Shown piece by piece: positions 31,661 through 42,915 of a DNA stretch of 64,000 nt. Source of the stretch: Gnetum montanum. Taxonomy: Eukaryota > Streptophyta > Gnetopsida > Gnetales > Gnetaceae. A model generated the notes under the pieces. That model was not told the DNA's origin, did not search any database, and saw nothing but the letters and a program-made list of their open reading frames with translations. Each line of letters opens with the position of its first letter. Position 1 is the stretch's first letter. Location: contig MNCI01006121.1 in assembly GCA_015680685.1 (NCBI GenBank), positions 62,001 to 126,000 of the forward strand. The letters run 5' to 3'. The translations under genes and the position numbers were made by a program.

Positions 31661-32540
31661 TGGTATGTTTACCATTTTGTGAGCATTGTGTTACTAGTAA
31701 GCAACATAGATTAAAGTTTAGCACATCAACAGCTAAGAGTAGAGGCATCTTGGATTTGCTGCACTTTGATGTTTGGCAAGCACCAGTTACTTCCCTAGGA
31801 GGAGCAAGATACTTTGTATCTTTCATTGATGATTTCTCCGGGAGATGTTGGGTGTATCCAATCAAAAGGAAGGCAGATGTCTTTTCAGTCTTCAAAGTTT
31901 TTAGAGTGCAAGTAGAACTTGAGTCCGAACAAAGAATCAAGTATCTAAGGACTATTAATGGAGGAGAATATAAAACTGATGAATTTAATGCATTTTTCAA
32001 CAAGAAGGCATCAAGAGGCAGTTCACAGTGGCACAAACTCCTCAACAAAATGGAGTGGCAGAATAGATGAATAGAACCTTGTTGGAAAAAACAAGATCAA
32101 TTTTGAAGGTTGCAAATCTAACCAAGTCATTTTGGGCAAAAGCAGTTAATACAACCTGCTATTTAATCAATCGGTCTCCATCAACTGCGATTGATCTAAA
32201 AACACCAATAGAAATGTGGACTGGTAAGCCAGCTGTTTATTCTCATCTCCATACATTTGGAAGTTTTGTGTAAGTGATGTACAATGACCAAGAAAGATCA
32301 AAGTTGGACCCAAAGTCTAGGAAATGTATCTTCTTAGGGTATGCTGATGGAGTTAAGGGGTATTGGCTGTAGGATCCCACTACCTGCAAGGTTATCATCA
32401 GCAAAGATGTGATATTTGTAGAAGATAAAATGCAAGAGAAGGGAGATGCTAGCACTTCAAAGGAGAATTAAGAGACTACTAAAATTTAGGTAGAAGATAA
32501 GAAAAAAGCTGAAGATCTAGTTACTTTTGAAACAACATCA
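31661..32540 (+). pseudogene. Copia integrase
   Basis: The zinc-finger end CEHCVTSKQH and first catalytic aspartate (LLHFDVW) are present. The second aspartate motif reads RTINGGEY in place of R(S/T)DNGGE, so it is lost. The third (QQNGVAE) is in another frame and followed by a TAG at 32066 before MNRTLLEKTRSIL. A frameshift lies at about 32040. The C-terminal part includes PIEMWTGKPAVYSHL. The enzyme would have inserted the cDNA. This copy cannot. Confidence 0.87.
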
Positions 32541-33680
32541 ATGTATGAAGAGAAAGAACCAGTCAAGTTTGAAGCTTATGAAGTTCGTCGATCATCTTGG
32601 GTAAAAAGATCACCAACTTGGCACTCAGATTATGTTACTAAAAGTAATGTTGCATACTGCCTTTTAACAGAGGATGGAGAGCCCTCAACTTTACATGAGG
32701 CTCGTAAAAGTCCAGATGTGTCTTTGTGGATGGTAGCAATGCAAGAGGAGATTGAAGCTTTACACAAAAACAAAACATGTGATCTTGTTACACTACCACA
32801 AGGAAGAAAGGCTATTGGAAACAGATGGGTCTACAAGTCAAACGTGATAGTAATGACCAAGTGGAGCGATATCGTGCAAGATTGGTGGTAAAGGGATATG
32901 CTCAAAAAGAAGGAATTGACTTCAACGAGATATTTTCTCCTATGGTTAGACTTACAACAGTCAGAGTAGTTCTAGCAATGTGTGCTACATTTGACCTACA
33001 TCTAGAACAACTAGATGTGAAAACTACTTTTCTACATGGAGATCTTGAAGAAGAGATTTATATGCTCCAACTAGAAGGTTTTGCAAAAGAAGGCAAAGAG
33101 AACTTGGTTTGCAAGTTGAAAAAATCTCTATATGGCCTCAAATAGGCACCAAGGTGTTGGTACAAGAGATTTGACTCATATATCATGAGCCTTGGGTACA
33201 ATAGACTTAGTTCAAACCCTTGTACATATTTCAAGAGGTTTGATGAAGATTTCATCATTTTGCTATTGTATGTGGATGACATGTTGGTTGTAGGTCCCAA
33301 CAAAGAGAAAATCCAAGAATTGAAGGCACAATTGGCTAGGGAATTTGATATGAAAAACTTGGGACCAGCAAACAAGATTCTAGGGATGAAAATTCACCAA
33401 GAAAAAAATAACAAGAAGATTTGGCTTTCTCAGAAAAATTACTTGGGTGAGATCTTGCGACGCTTCAACATGCAAGATTGTAAGCCAATTTCTACCCCAC
33501 TTCCTATTAATTTCAAATTATCCTCCAAGATGTGTCCAAGCAATGAAGTAGAGAGGAATGAAATGTCTCCAGTACCATATGCATCAGCAATGGGAAGCCT
33601 AATGTTTGCTATGATTTGTATAAGACCAGACATTGCACAAGCAATGGGAGCAGTCAGTCGGTACATGGCAAATCCTGGAT
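32541..33680 (+). pseudogene. Copia reverse transcriptase
   Basis: Reads SLWMVAMQEEIEALHKNKT then, after a frameshift near 32840, RYRARLVVKGYAQKEGIDF, LHLEQLDVKTTFLHGDLEE and the catalytic box LLLYVDDMLVVG (33268-33303, intact). Stops: TAG at 33143 in SLYGLK*APRCW, where Gln is normal, and TGA at 33680. It is the RNA-dependent DNA polymerase of the element. Confidence 0.92.
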
Positions 33681-34234
33681 GAGAGCATTGGAGTACTATT
33701 AATAGAATCCTAAGATATATTAAGGGTACCTCAGATGTTGCATTATGTTATGGAGGATCTGAATTTACTATTAAAGGTTATGTGGATTCAGATTTTGCAG
33801 GTGATCTAGATAAAAAAAAATCTACTACAGGCTATGTGTTTACACTTGTAGGAGGAGCTATAAGCTGGGTATCAAGATTGCAAACAGTGGTAGCATTATC
33901 TACAACAGAAGCAAAATACATGGCAGCTACACAAGCTTGCAAGGAAGCAATTTGGATTCAAAGGTTGTCAGAGGAGCTTGGACACAAACAAGAGAAGATT
34001 CCTTTGTTTTGTGATAGTCAAAGCACCTTACATATTGCAAAGAATCCAGCCTTTCATTCAAGGACAAAACACATAGGCGTACAATTTCCCTTTGTTCGTA
34101 ACGTAGTAGAAGATGGAAGTGTGGATATGCAGAAGATACACACCAAGGATAATCTTGCAAATGTTCGGACCAAGGCGATTAACATGGACAAGTTTGACTG
34201 GAGTAGATCCTCATTTGGCCTAGCAAAAACATAA
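33681..34234 (+). pseudogene. Copia RNase H
   Basis: Same frame as the RT. It contains GYVDSDFAGDLDKKKSTTGYV, WVSRLQTVVALSTTEAKYMA and the IPLFCDSQSTLHIAKNPAFH segment with the conserved aspartates (copia D, E, D). The ORF ends naturally at FGLAKT, 77 bp before the 3' LTR. Confidence 0.92.
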
Positions 34235-34299
34235 GCAACATAGAATGGCAAGGTAGAAAGGATGGTGTGGAGATATGATTGATCCTCAATCAAAATATC

Positions 34300-34311
34300 C
34301 AAGTGGAAGAT
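34300..34311 (+). other. Copia polypurine tract
   Basis: AAGTGGAAGATT immediately precedes the 3' LTR, as in most copia elements. Confidence 0.8.
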
Positions 34312-34661
34312 TGTTGGCCATGGTTATCCTGCTAAATTTAGGCTGCAAAAATTTAGCTACGATTATCCAGCTAAATTTAGGCTATGCTAAATTTAGGCTA
34401 TGGTTATTAAAAATAGCCGATGATTATTTAGTTATTTAAGGGACCTCCCTCACCTCAATTTTTGTACCCATCACATACATCCCCTTTCTATCCCATTCTT
34501 ACATTCTTCTATTGCATGAGAGAGAGGCTTCTTCTTGTTCTCTCCTTGTGATGAAGAGAGAAGCTTGTGATTTCCATTTCTGATAATAAGATCCTTCTGC
34601 ATTTGCCTGTGGTTCAATGCTCTTTATTTTCATCTCATTTCATATTTTGCTACAGCTAACA
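34312..34661 (+). repeat. Copia 3' LTR
   Basis: TGTTGGCCATGG to TTTTGCTACAGCTAACA. It lacks one TGCTAAATTTAGGCTA unit of the 5' copy and carries an extra GATGAAGAGAGAAGCTTGT segment near 34551. Confidence 0.92.
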
Positions 34662-34666
34662 CAAAT
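34662..34666. repeat. Copia target-site duplication, right copy
   Basis: CAAAT, identical to 29876-29880. It confirms that the element is complete. Confidence 0.85.
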
Positions 34667-36179
34667 TAGAATGCATTTATGAATTAGAAATGAAATTGTT
34701 GTATTGAAACTAGTTTAGTTATATATTTATTATATGTATTTATTATTTGGATGAAAGAATCTTATATATTTTTTGAATTAATAAAATTTCAGATTGATTA
34801 ACTGATAATTAATTTTCACATTGAAAACAAAAATTAAACCAATGTATATTCTTCATTGACAAAAAGATTTTATCTCTTTCATTTAGTTGTATGCTAATTT
34901 GGATTAGAGGCTACTATTAATCATAGATCCCCTTGACACTAAATAATATTGCATCCATAATGCTCCACCGAAAGGTTTTTGGTAACCCAAAATAATAGTT
35001 CATCCTTACCGCTTGGGGACAGGCCAAAAAGGGGATATACATGTATGTTGATGCACAAGGAAGGCAAGCTTGACTTGGAAGGAGGCCATGGCAGAGGCAG
35101 GTAGCCACAAGGTCACTACAATGCTGTGCAGCGACACTCCATCCACAGCGCAGCACGAAATGAGAAAGCTGGAAACGCAGGTCATGCTACCACCAAGGAC
35201 ATGGCTGCAGTGCTCCAGGACACCTTCCTCCGTGTGGGCGGCCTGCATGATGGACGTGTAGTTGTCTGTCTGTGCAATTGCAGCACCAACGAAGATGGAT
35301 GTTCTAACCGCGTAGAGGGGAAGGGTACCAATGTATGTTGGAACGGATGTCAAGATAAAGTGCAAAGATTTGTTGTTGATATCAATGTGCTGCATCATCC
35401 ACTAATGCGGCCACTGCTTCACTTCTCGGCTCAACAATTAGGCTACGCCACCACTGTCCATGGTGGCTTCTGCATTGCATGCATATGGAAGCTTTCTGCA
35501 TAGTCACGGCTACCATTCACAACAACCATTCCTCGTCTTTGATTTTACATCTTCTTTGTCCTTACCTTCTTAGATAACTTGTTAATTCATTACCTGGATA
35601 GATTAATGCACCTATTGCTTTTAGAAGTTAGGAGCTCAATATCAATTCATCGACTTGCTGTGTGTAATAATTGTTTTTCTACAAAATTTATAAAATCTCC
35701 ATTTTTCATTAACGGTTTACATTACACTGTCTGCTCATATGACTGTTTACTTATGGGTTTTGCATAGCCGGATATCATGCAATGAGAAACCAGACTCATT
35801 TGTATGATTCCTAGTTAGAAATTCAACCATTAGAGAATATATAGTAGAAACTTTCATTTCATGCTTATTTCTCATGCAGTGCTTTGAAGTATTTAGTAAT
35901 GGTAATAAAGCTGAAGCAATAGTGAAAATAAGGATGCAGCATAAGCTTTGTTAGTGTTTCAATGATCAAAACAATTGAGAAGTACTTATAATCGAGCCAA
36001 TGAATAAAATACGTATTTCAGGTAAAAAGTGATAAACATTGACGTCCGCATTTTTTTTAATTCAGCATTATTTAGAATTAAATAAAATAAAAGCTATACA
36101 AATTGAATAATGAAATTGAAACTATTATAATTTGGGTCTTAGTATCACATACATAATTTAAAAATATAAATACCCTCAT
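34667..36179. other. Mostly AT-rich DNA with a GC-richer island at 35040-35510
   Basis: The island has overlapping open frames on both strands (plus 35126-35503, 125 codons; minus 35006-35398, 130 codons). Neither gives a protein I recognise. Its composition differs clearly from its surroundings, so it may be a decayed exon or gene fragment. 35579-36179 shows no feature. Confidence 0.35.
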
Positions 36180-38110
36180 AAACTAATACTTTGGGTTTCA
36201 TAATTAATTGGAATAAATCCTTTGTTTATAGCTTTAAGGGCAATTACAAACATGTGACCAACTATAATTGGAAGCGGCTTCAGGATCAAGACATCGTTAA
36301 GATTTTGGGAATCTCTTTCCGTTTTATAAGTTCAACATCTATCCTTTGGGAGCAAGTTATTTATCGAATTCAAAAGAAACTCGACAAATGGAAAACTAAA
36401 CCCCTCACACTTGCGGGTAAATATCTTGTTTGTAAGTCCATATGCGCGTCCACCCATGTGTATTACTCTTCGTGTTGGGCCCCCTCCCAAGCTGCCTACC
36501 AGAAGCTAGAACGGTTATTCCGTGACTTTATGTGGTCCTCCAAGGATTCTCATCATGTCGCTTGGACTATTGTTACTCTCCCCAAGAATAAGGGTGGCTT
36601 AGGCCTTTTGAACTCCTATAAGCAAGGAATTACCTTGGTTGCTAAGTGGTTGGTACAACATTTAGATGCCTCAGATATTATAGGGACCCTCCTCCAATTA
36701 AGGCTTCATCAAGCATTTCCTAAAAATAAGTCCTTCTGGAAAGGCATCCATTTTGTCAATTGGATCCTTTCCCCCCTCACTATAATTCTTCCTGGATCTC
36801 ATGTTTTTAAAAGCATTTGGAGGGCCTGGCAAATTCTACACACTCACATTGACTAGACTAACGTTAAAATCAACCCTACTATCCTTTCTAAAGTGTGTCC
36901 GTGGTGGTTACCTCTGTCGCCCGCTCCCCTTGCTATCACAAATGCTAAGGTGGCTATCTCGTGGTATCGAAAGGGTGTCATTTCCTTGAATTGTCTTAGG
37001 CTGGCTAGTCGTTGGATTTCAAGGGTCGAGTTTAACACTTTGTATGGGGAGTCAGCTACAATGAACCATTGCCTAGTTCAGATTTACTCTTTTCTCCACG
37101 GTCACTGGCATCTGGATGTTACAGTGCAAAGCCTTTTTCATGGCCTTCAATGGCTTAATGGGGTTAAACTCTTGCCCTATCGGCCATCTGTCCCCTTTCA
37201 TCTCATGCATGACCCATCTGAAGTCATTCAACGTTGCAATAAGTATTGACACAAACAAGAATTAGAAACATTTTGGATCCCTCTCTTCCAACTTATTTGG
37301 AAACTTCCGACCCTCCCCAAAATTAAGCAGTTCCTTTGGTGTCTTCTCCACCATGGTCTACCTATTGGAAAACATCTATAATATCTGGGGATTCCTAATC
37401 CCAATTGCCCTCTATGTGGTGGACAAGATGACTTTGTCCATGTATTTTGGCAATGTCCCTTTGCTCAACATGTGTGGCAGTGGGCTTCTAAAGCTTTTCC
37501 ATCATACAAGCTATCTCAAGAGGATGTCATATTCGGATTCTTGAACATTACTTCTACTAATCTTAATTTTCTGTGGAAAGTTATTAGGCCTACTATTTTA
37601 TATTATATTTGGAAGCGAAGATGCAATGTTCTATTTCAAAAGACAGAGTATTCTAACAAATGTTTGCTTACCAGGTTGGAGAAGTTGCAAATCTTTCACC
37701 TCACCTATATTCAACTCACATCTCAAGCATCCAACTACAATCTGGATAGTGGTTCATCTCCTGCAGCTATGGAAAAGACCTATGTGTTCCAATTACACTT
37801 AGCATCAGTAATCTCTACAAAGAAGTTTTCCCTTTTTACTATGTGGATTCACCATTAGAATCCTCTCTATCCTTAATTGAGAGCTCTTTGCCTCATCTAA
37901 TTCTATGTCATTCTATTTTGTAACAAGCCATTCTGTGCAAACATTTGGTTGTGCCCCAACTTGGGGTTCCTCCTCTAATACTTGTTTATTTCTAAGGTGT
38001 TTCCGGAGTGTCATTCACAATGCTCTCAGTTTTCCCTTTCCTTTAACCCTATCACTTATTCAAGTTGCTGTAATTGATGCATGTTTAATTTCAATAAAAC
38101 TTCTTTCGGG
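36180..38110 (+). mobile_element. 5'-truncated LINE (non-LTR retrotransposon)
   Basis: Only the last part of ORF2 and the 3' untranslated region remain, the usual result of incomplete target-primed reverse transcription. The reading frame 36191-37858 continues without any frameshift. The 3' end is placed after TTTCAATAAAACTTCTTTC (about 38088-38106). No poly-A tail or clear target duplication was found. Confidence 0.85.
36191..37858 (+). pseudogene. LINE ORF2 C-terminal part: RT thumb and zf-RVT
   Basis: One frame spans 556 codons with only three in-frame stops (36854 TAG, 37247 TGA, 37379 TAA). It starts in the RT after the catalytic box: ILGISFRF, KLDKWKTKPLTLAGKYLVCK and HHVAWTIVTLPKNKGGLGLL, the standard plant LINE RT tail. 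The zf-RVT domain (37270-37490) has KIKQFLWCLLHHGLP, CPLCGGQDDFVHVFWQCPFA with the C-x2-C...H...C pattern and HVWQW. Intact ORF2 would nick target DNA and copy element RNA. The endonuclease and catalytic RT box are absent. Confidence 0.88.
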
Positions 38111-38117
38111 GTCCAAC

Positions 38118-38159
38118 AGCCCCTGCACCCGCCCCCCGCCCCTGGCCCCCCCACCCCCC
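38118..38159. repeat. C-rich tract after the LINE
   Basis: Runs of C broken by G, T and A (CCCGCCCCCCGCCCCTGG and CCCCCCCACCCCCCA). The minus strand has at least five G-runs of three or more, so G-quadruplex formation is possible. It is sharply different from the AT-rich flanks. Confidence 0.7.
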
Positions 38160-38520
38160 ATAATTTTTTTTGGAGTTTGGGGTTTGAAACAAATATTTTG
38201 GGTTTCGTCCAAATTCTTTTGGGGTTCTCATATAAATAATTTAAAAAATTTTGAAAACTCAAAAAGGGATTTAACTTTATTTTAGTTATTGGGTTTCAGT
38301 ATTGCTACAATAAAAATATTTTTTTTTTGGGTTTTGATATCTCATAAATAAATTTTAAATTTAAATATCCTAGTTAACCAATAATTTGGGTTTCAAATGT
38401 CTTTGGATTTAAGATTTTAAGAAAAACATTTTGGGTTTCACATAACTAATACTTTTTTTTTTTAGGTTTGGGTTTTGTTAAATTTATTTTTAAATTTAAA
38501 AGAACTCGTAACAAAATACT
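38160..38520. repeat. Degenerate TTTGGGTTTC repeats
   Basis: TTTGGGTTTC or GGGTTT(T/C)G variants recur near 38178, 38200, 38290, 38328, 38385, 38432 and 38468, alternating with ATAAAT/AAATTTAAA text, about 50-90 bp apart. Similar phrases sit just left of the LINE (36135 and 36192), so the LINE may have inserted into this repeat. Confidence 0.5.
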
Positions 38521-38999
38521 TAGTGGTCTACATATATATATACCACTCCTATCTTTGTACAAAAATCATAACAAGCATCCTTTTATTTCAATTGCTAACC
38601 GAAATAGTATTTAGCACTCAAATTTGGATGGAAAATAGAATTTAGCATCTAACTAACTATTTTGGAAAAAAAAAGAAAAAGTTTAAAATACAAAAAAATT
38701 ATTTCAAATTCATTCCTATAAATAGATAACATACCAGGTGATAGGAAGCGTGAGTTAAATTTAGAAAAATAGCAATGTTTTAGAGATCAAAGAAAAGAAG
38801 CTTAGGAAAGGGAAGATTCTTTGGAACTGCAAAGAATGGAAAAAGATTGCTTACGTCAAACAAGAAATGCAACAATAACAAGTGCAAAGAACTAAGGTAT
38901 ATAGAGGAAAAGTTTTTCTAATTATACATAAACTTTATTGTATTTCTAAGTTAATAAAGCTAACTATATTAGGTTATTTTATATAATAATCTTTCACAG
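38521..38999. other. AT-rich, nothing recognisable
   Basis: No protein or structural RNA seen. A short ATATATAT run lies near 38532. Confidence 0.45.
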
Positions 39000-40310
39000 A
39001 GAGGAAGGAGTCAAGGATGAGGTCAAGGATGAGGACATGAACATGGATGTTCTAATGAAATAAGTAGTACATCTCTAACATTGAAGATTCAATTAATGAA
39101 CAAAATGAAAATATGAAAAAATGTGGTTAACAATAGTTAAATATTCCACAACAGAGACATGAACATGGACAAGGACAAGAACACAGAGATGCATAAGAAA
39201 TTCAATTAGCAATCATTTCCATTAACGAAAATATGCATGCACCTCCATTGCAACAAGAAGTTCTTTCAAATAGAGGATGTGATCATGGTCATGATTGTGG
39301 ACATGGTTAGATGTCTACACATAATGATGATTTAATGATATAAGATGAATTACTTATAAATCTAATAGAGGTTAATATTATATAATGAGAACATGCACAA
39401 GGTCGTGAAAGACAACAATGTTTTAGGCAATGAAAAAGACAAGTAGAGGTGGTAGAGATGTTAGATTTAGTTGCAAGACTTTATCAAGAATGGGCTTGAC
39501 CAAGATCACAAATGGAACATCAACAACATAATAATTCAAATACAATGAATCAAAAAATGCCTTCTAAACATATGAACAACTGGCTATTTTGTCCAAATCT
39601 TCATATGTCAAATTTACAAATCATGCATGCAATTACAAGATTTTTGAGTGAGGTTGCTAATTTCAATGTTCATCAATCATGTGATATCTGTAGTGAAAGC
39701 TTTTTAAGCATTTTTATGAAACTTGTCAAAAGGCTTGGTCCAATATGTTCAAGGTGTTTGGAAGAAAAAGAAATGAGAATCTTGAATCAGATTAAACATT
39801 TTATTTTTGCTATAATATGGATCTAGAATCCCAACCATTAACCTTATCAAGACTATCAAAGGTTAAGGAAATGCTTATAGCAAGAATTAACCCTATTTGA
39901 CAAGTTATGCATGCTATATGAGGTCCATGACAATATAAAGGATATACCATTAGCTTTATAAAATATGTATCTGAAATTACAACTAGGCTTCCTTTGAGGA
40001 TTCATGAGAATACAATGTTAACACTAAGAAGAACTGATCAAATTAGAACAACCTATAAATTTGTTATGAATAAAAACCATGTGTATACTACTTTATTGTA
40101 CAAGAAACAAAATGATCCATTCTATTAGGATATAGAAATAGATGAGCATGCTTTAACCAATGTTAGTGATATAGAAAGTGTTAATGTCTTTGAAAGGATT
40201 TGTTACATTACATTATCTAAGGAGGATGACCAGATGAGATTGCAATTTGATGATCCTTTGGTTGATTTAAAGGAGAAAAATATTATTAGACACATCATCT
40301 ATAGCATCAC
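39000..40310 (+). mobile_element. Helitron remnant
   Basis: The only evidence is the decayed replicase N-terminal region listed separately. The start and end are approximate. Helitron ends (5'-TC, 3' hairpin plus CTRR) were not identified, and the Rep and helicase catalytic domains are absent. Confidence 0.55.
39512..40260 (+). pseudogene. Helitron replicase N-terminal region
   Basis: Frame 39512-39826 contains HQSCDICSESFLSIFM, then GPICSRCLEEKEM, a Cys-pair arrangement found before the Rep domain of plant Helitron helicases. After a frame change at about 39835, the text KVKEMLIARINPI, QYKGYTISFIKYVSEITTRLP, TMLTLRRTDQ and ENDPFY-type phrases (KKQNDPFY, DIEIDEHAL) follows in the order seen in Helitron proteins (the 'EEMLI', 'FPQDV..LP' and 'NDPYY' segments). 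At least four stops break it. Whole Helitron proteins replicate by rolling circle. This piece lacks those domains. Confidence 0.68.
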
Positions 40311-40319
40311 ATCCAATTA

Positions 40320-41580
40320 TTTTGGAAAAGCCAAATCTTGAGCTTGAGAGTCTCGTAGACCACATAGACTTAATAGAAAAAGCTCTAGGATGGCCTGAAA
40401 GTCTAGTCAAACCCCTTGACTTAAAGGCAAGTGACATAATCAAAGACTCTCTAGTTGAGGTTCCTATCACAACACATAATGGTGAGGAGAAAACTCTTAA
40501 CGAAGTTCCTCACTATAACCCCAATATGCTCAGATATCACCAAGGTCCTACAAGGCAACATTAAGGCCTTTGCCTAGTCATATGAAGATATGATAGCCTC
40601 GACTCATGCCTAGTACAATAAAACATCATACTAGACTCTAGCATTAGACCAGTTAAGCAAAAAATTAGACCTAATTTGGCCTTGGCAGTTTGTGATGAAA
40701 TAATCTCAAAGCTCTACCAAGTTAGTTTCATTAGGGCCAATGACTATGCAGAATGGGTGTCCAACATAGTGGTAGTCCCTAGGAAAAATGGGAGCATCCA
40801 TATTTGCATTGATTTCTGAGAATTAAATAAAGAAACTATCAAGAATGACTTTCCTTTGTCTAGTATTAATCAACTTATCAATACTACGATCGGAAATGCC
40901 TTGTTGTCTTTTATGGATGGATTCTCGAGATATAGCCAAATTAGGATTAACCCAAAGCACCAACTTAGCATGACCTTCATGATCCCTTGGGGTACCTTTT
41001 GCTATACCATGTTGCCCTTTGGCCTTAAGGGTGCCGAAGCAATCTATTAATGAGTCATGACCTATATATTCAACAATTACATGTTAGGCTTACTTAACGA
41101 TTACATAGATCATATAGCCATTAAGTTTAAAGTGGCCAATTACCATGCTAATGACCTAGATCTTGTGCTCAAATGGTGCCTCAAGTACGAGCTTAGGCTT
41201 AATCCTAAGAAATGTATATTTGATGTCAAGACCGTTAAGATGTAGGGATACGTGTTGATCCTGATAAGGTTAATGCCATATCTAAATTTGTAACACCTAC
41301 CAACCTTAAGAAGCTTGGGGGATTACAAGGCATATGCAATTTATTTGCAGATTTATTAGTAAGCTTACAGATAAGTTACAAGTCATGCAACACTTGCTTA
41401 AGAAAGGAGTTCACTAAGAGTGAATGTCTCAATTCCAAGAGGCCTTCAAAAACTTTAAGCAAGAGTTGGCACAACTATTGACAGTCTATGCTCTGCAAGA
41501 GGATAAACTATTTTATATCTACCTTGCCATCTCTAATACATCCATTGCCTCTCTACTCTATCAAAAACATGATGATGGAG
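40320..41580 (+). pseudogene. TAT2: Tat-like gypsy pol remnant
   Basis: Plus-strand RT text: WVSNIVVVPRKNGSIHICIDF (about 40750), LLSFMDGFSRYSQIRI, MIPWGTFCYTMLPFGLKG, then LLNDYIDHIAIKFK, where active Tat enzymes have DYVDD: the second aspartate is His. The LRLNPKKCIFDV segment and an RNase H start (KLTDKLQVMQHLLKKGV and LFYIYLAISNTSIASLL) follow, ending near 41580. The PFGLKxA phrase separates Tat from Athila elements. It stops where the ATH LTR begins, so ATH probably inserted here. Confidence 0.78.
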
Positions 41581-42915
41581 TGACAAGCTAGGCACAATTT
41601 GGTGCTTAATACTTTTAATCTTTATCTTCATTTCTTTTGTTACAGAAATTGTTACTTCATCTATGACTGACCTACATGTCATATCCCATAGAGGAATGGT
41701 TTAAAGTCAAAATATCATCAAGGCATAAAACCAATAATTAGATCTAGATTCAATTGAGAACACCATACTTATGACCATCACCCATAAGTAAAATCAAAAA
41801 TATTCACCTTAACTTCTAACATTAAGTTCAAAGATGAATATAATTAATTAAAACAAATTGAATTTAAATAAACTTATGAGAAACAAGGAAGATTACAAAG
41901 GATACATCACCTAATTTGTGACCCTACTCTATTATCTCTATAGTACAAGACCTTCACAATCTTAAAATATTGTTGGTTATTAATTATCACAAAGCATCAA
42001 CACTCTTCCTTCACAATTTTATGCACAAACAAAAATTCTAATCTAGTGTGGTTCTCTCAATAGTATCCTCTCTCTATTTCTTCAATCCTTTTTTCTATTC
42101 TTCCCACCCCCCCTCTATTTCATCTAGCTAGGGAATTTATAAGGACTAATCTGGCACATGAGAAGCCACCAACCATGTGTAATGGCCATGGTAATAATGT
42201 CCACCACCACCACCCTCGTAGATAATGTTCACTGTAATGTCCACCACCACTACCAATGTAGGTAACATTCACTATAACATTCACCGATCACGTGACAAAG
42301 AAATGTAAAGCTCCCACCATCCACGCACAAGTAACATTTACTATAATGTCCACCAATCATGTGGCAAAGAAACGTGTAGCTCTTACCACCCATGTGCAGG
42401 TAACAACTGCATGAACATGCAACCATAAAAATGACTGAGAACCATGCCTCATTATTAATATAACATCCACTACCAAAAAATGGCAATCTCCATCAAGGTA
42501 ACATGCAAGAAATAGTTGTAGTTGTGTGGTTAAAGAATGTAGTTGATGGAGCAGCACATCCACATTATAACACCAACATCCAAGTTGCAGCTCCATTACC
42601 ATCATAAATCCTCAACATGCATTCTTGTTATTGCTACAAAACCAAAACCAAAAACCATAAAAAAATAACACCAATATAAATCAAGGAATTGGATTCTTCA
42701 ATTGCCACCACATGGTTGCCCAGCAACAAAACCTACACCTCTAGTTCGAGTTTTTAGTACATAAAAACTAATAATTTAATAATAATAAACTAATACTCAT
42801 CACTATAATAAACTAAAATAAATTAAAATAACTATAATAAAAATTAATTAAACACTAATTAACTAATTAACAATATGTACTTAAGATTTAAAAACTACCA
42901 ATTTTAGGGTTAAAC
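41581..42915 (-). repeat. ATH 3' LTR (minus strand, boundaries approximate)
   Basis: The right edge is set by a polypurine tract on the minus strand (GGCTAGTTGGGGGGT) followed by TGTGTTTAACCC. The left edge (TGACAAGC) is set by the end of TAT2. A minus-strand TATA-like TTATAAATT is near 42137-42145, followed by a leader-like stretch. It contains the tandem array at 42170-42420. The partner LTR lies outside the window, so this remains unproven. Confidence 0.5.
42170..42420. repeat. Tandem array with AATGTCCACCA(C/A)(C/T)CA core
   Basis: About four imperfect units of 60-75 bp contain GTAACATT(C/T)ACTATAA, TGTCCACCAATCATGTG and GCAAAGAAA(T/C)GT.(A/T)AGCTC. The best pair is 42262-42335 and 42328-42405. 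It lies within the presumed ATH LTR. Confidence 0.65.

Larger units (their letters stand above)
29881..34661 (+). mobile_element. Ty1/copia retrotransposon, complete structure, inactive coding
   Basis: The 4.78-kb element has LTRs of 379 and 350 bp, an initiator-Met-type primer site, gag, protease, integrase, RT and RNase H in copia order (IN before RT), a polypurine tract and 5-bp target duplications. Gag resembles the Tork/Tnt1 branch (inference from KYEIDKFNGSNFTLWKMKI-type text). The polyprotein has five or more stops and two frameshifts. The LTRs differ by a roughly 40-bp insertion in the left copy and a roughly 20-bp one in the right, plus scattered substitutions. Confidence 0.95.

Noticed and set aside
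35006-35398. 130-codon minus-strand frame with alternating hydrophobic text as a membrane protein gene
   Set aside because: It overlaps an equally long plus-strand frame, has no motif I can place, and lacks any neighbouring exon signal.
38160-38520. GGGTTT-rich repeats as interstitial telomere repeats
   Set aside because: The unit is TTTGGGTTTC with long irregular spacers, not runs of TTTAGGG.
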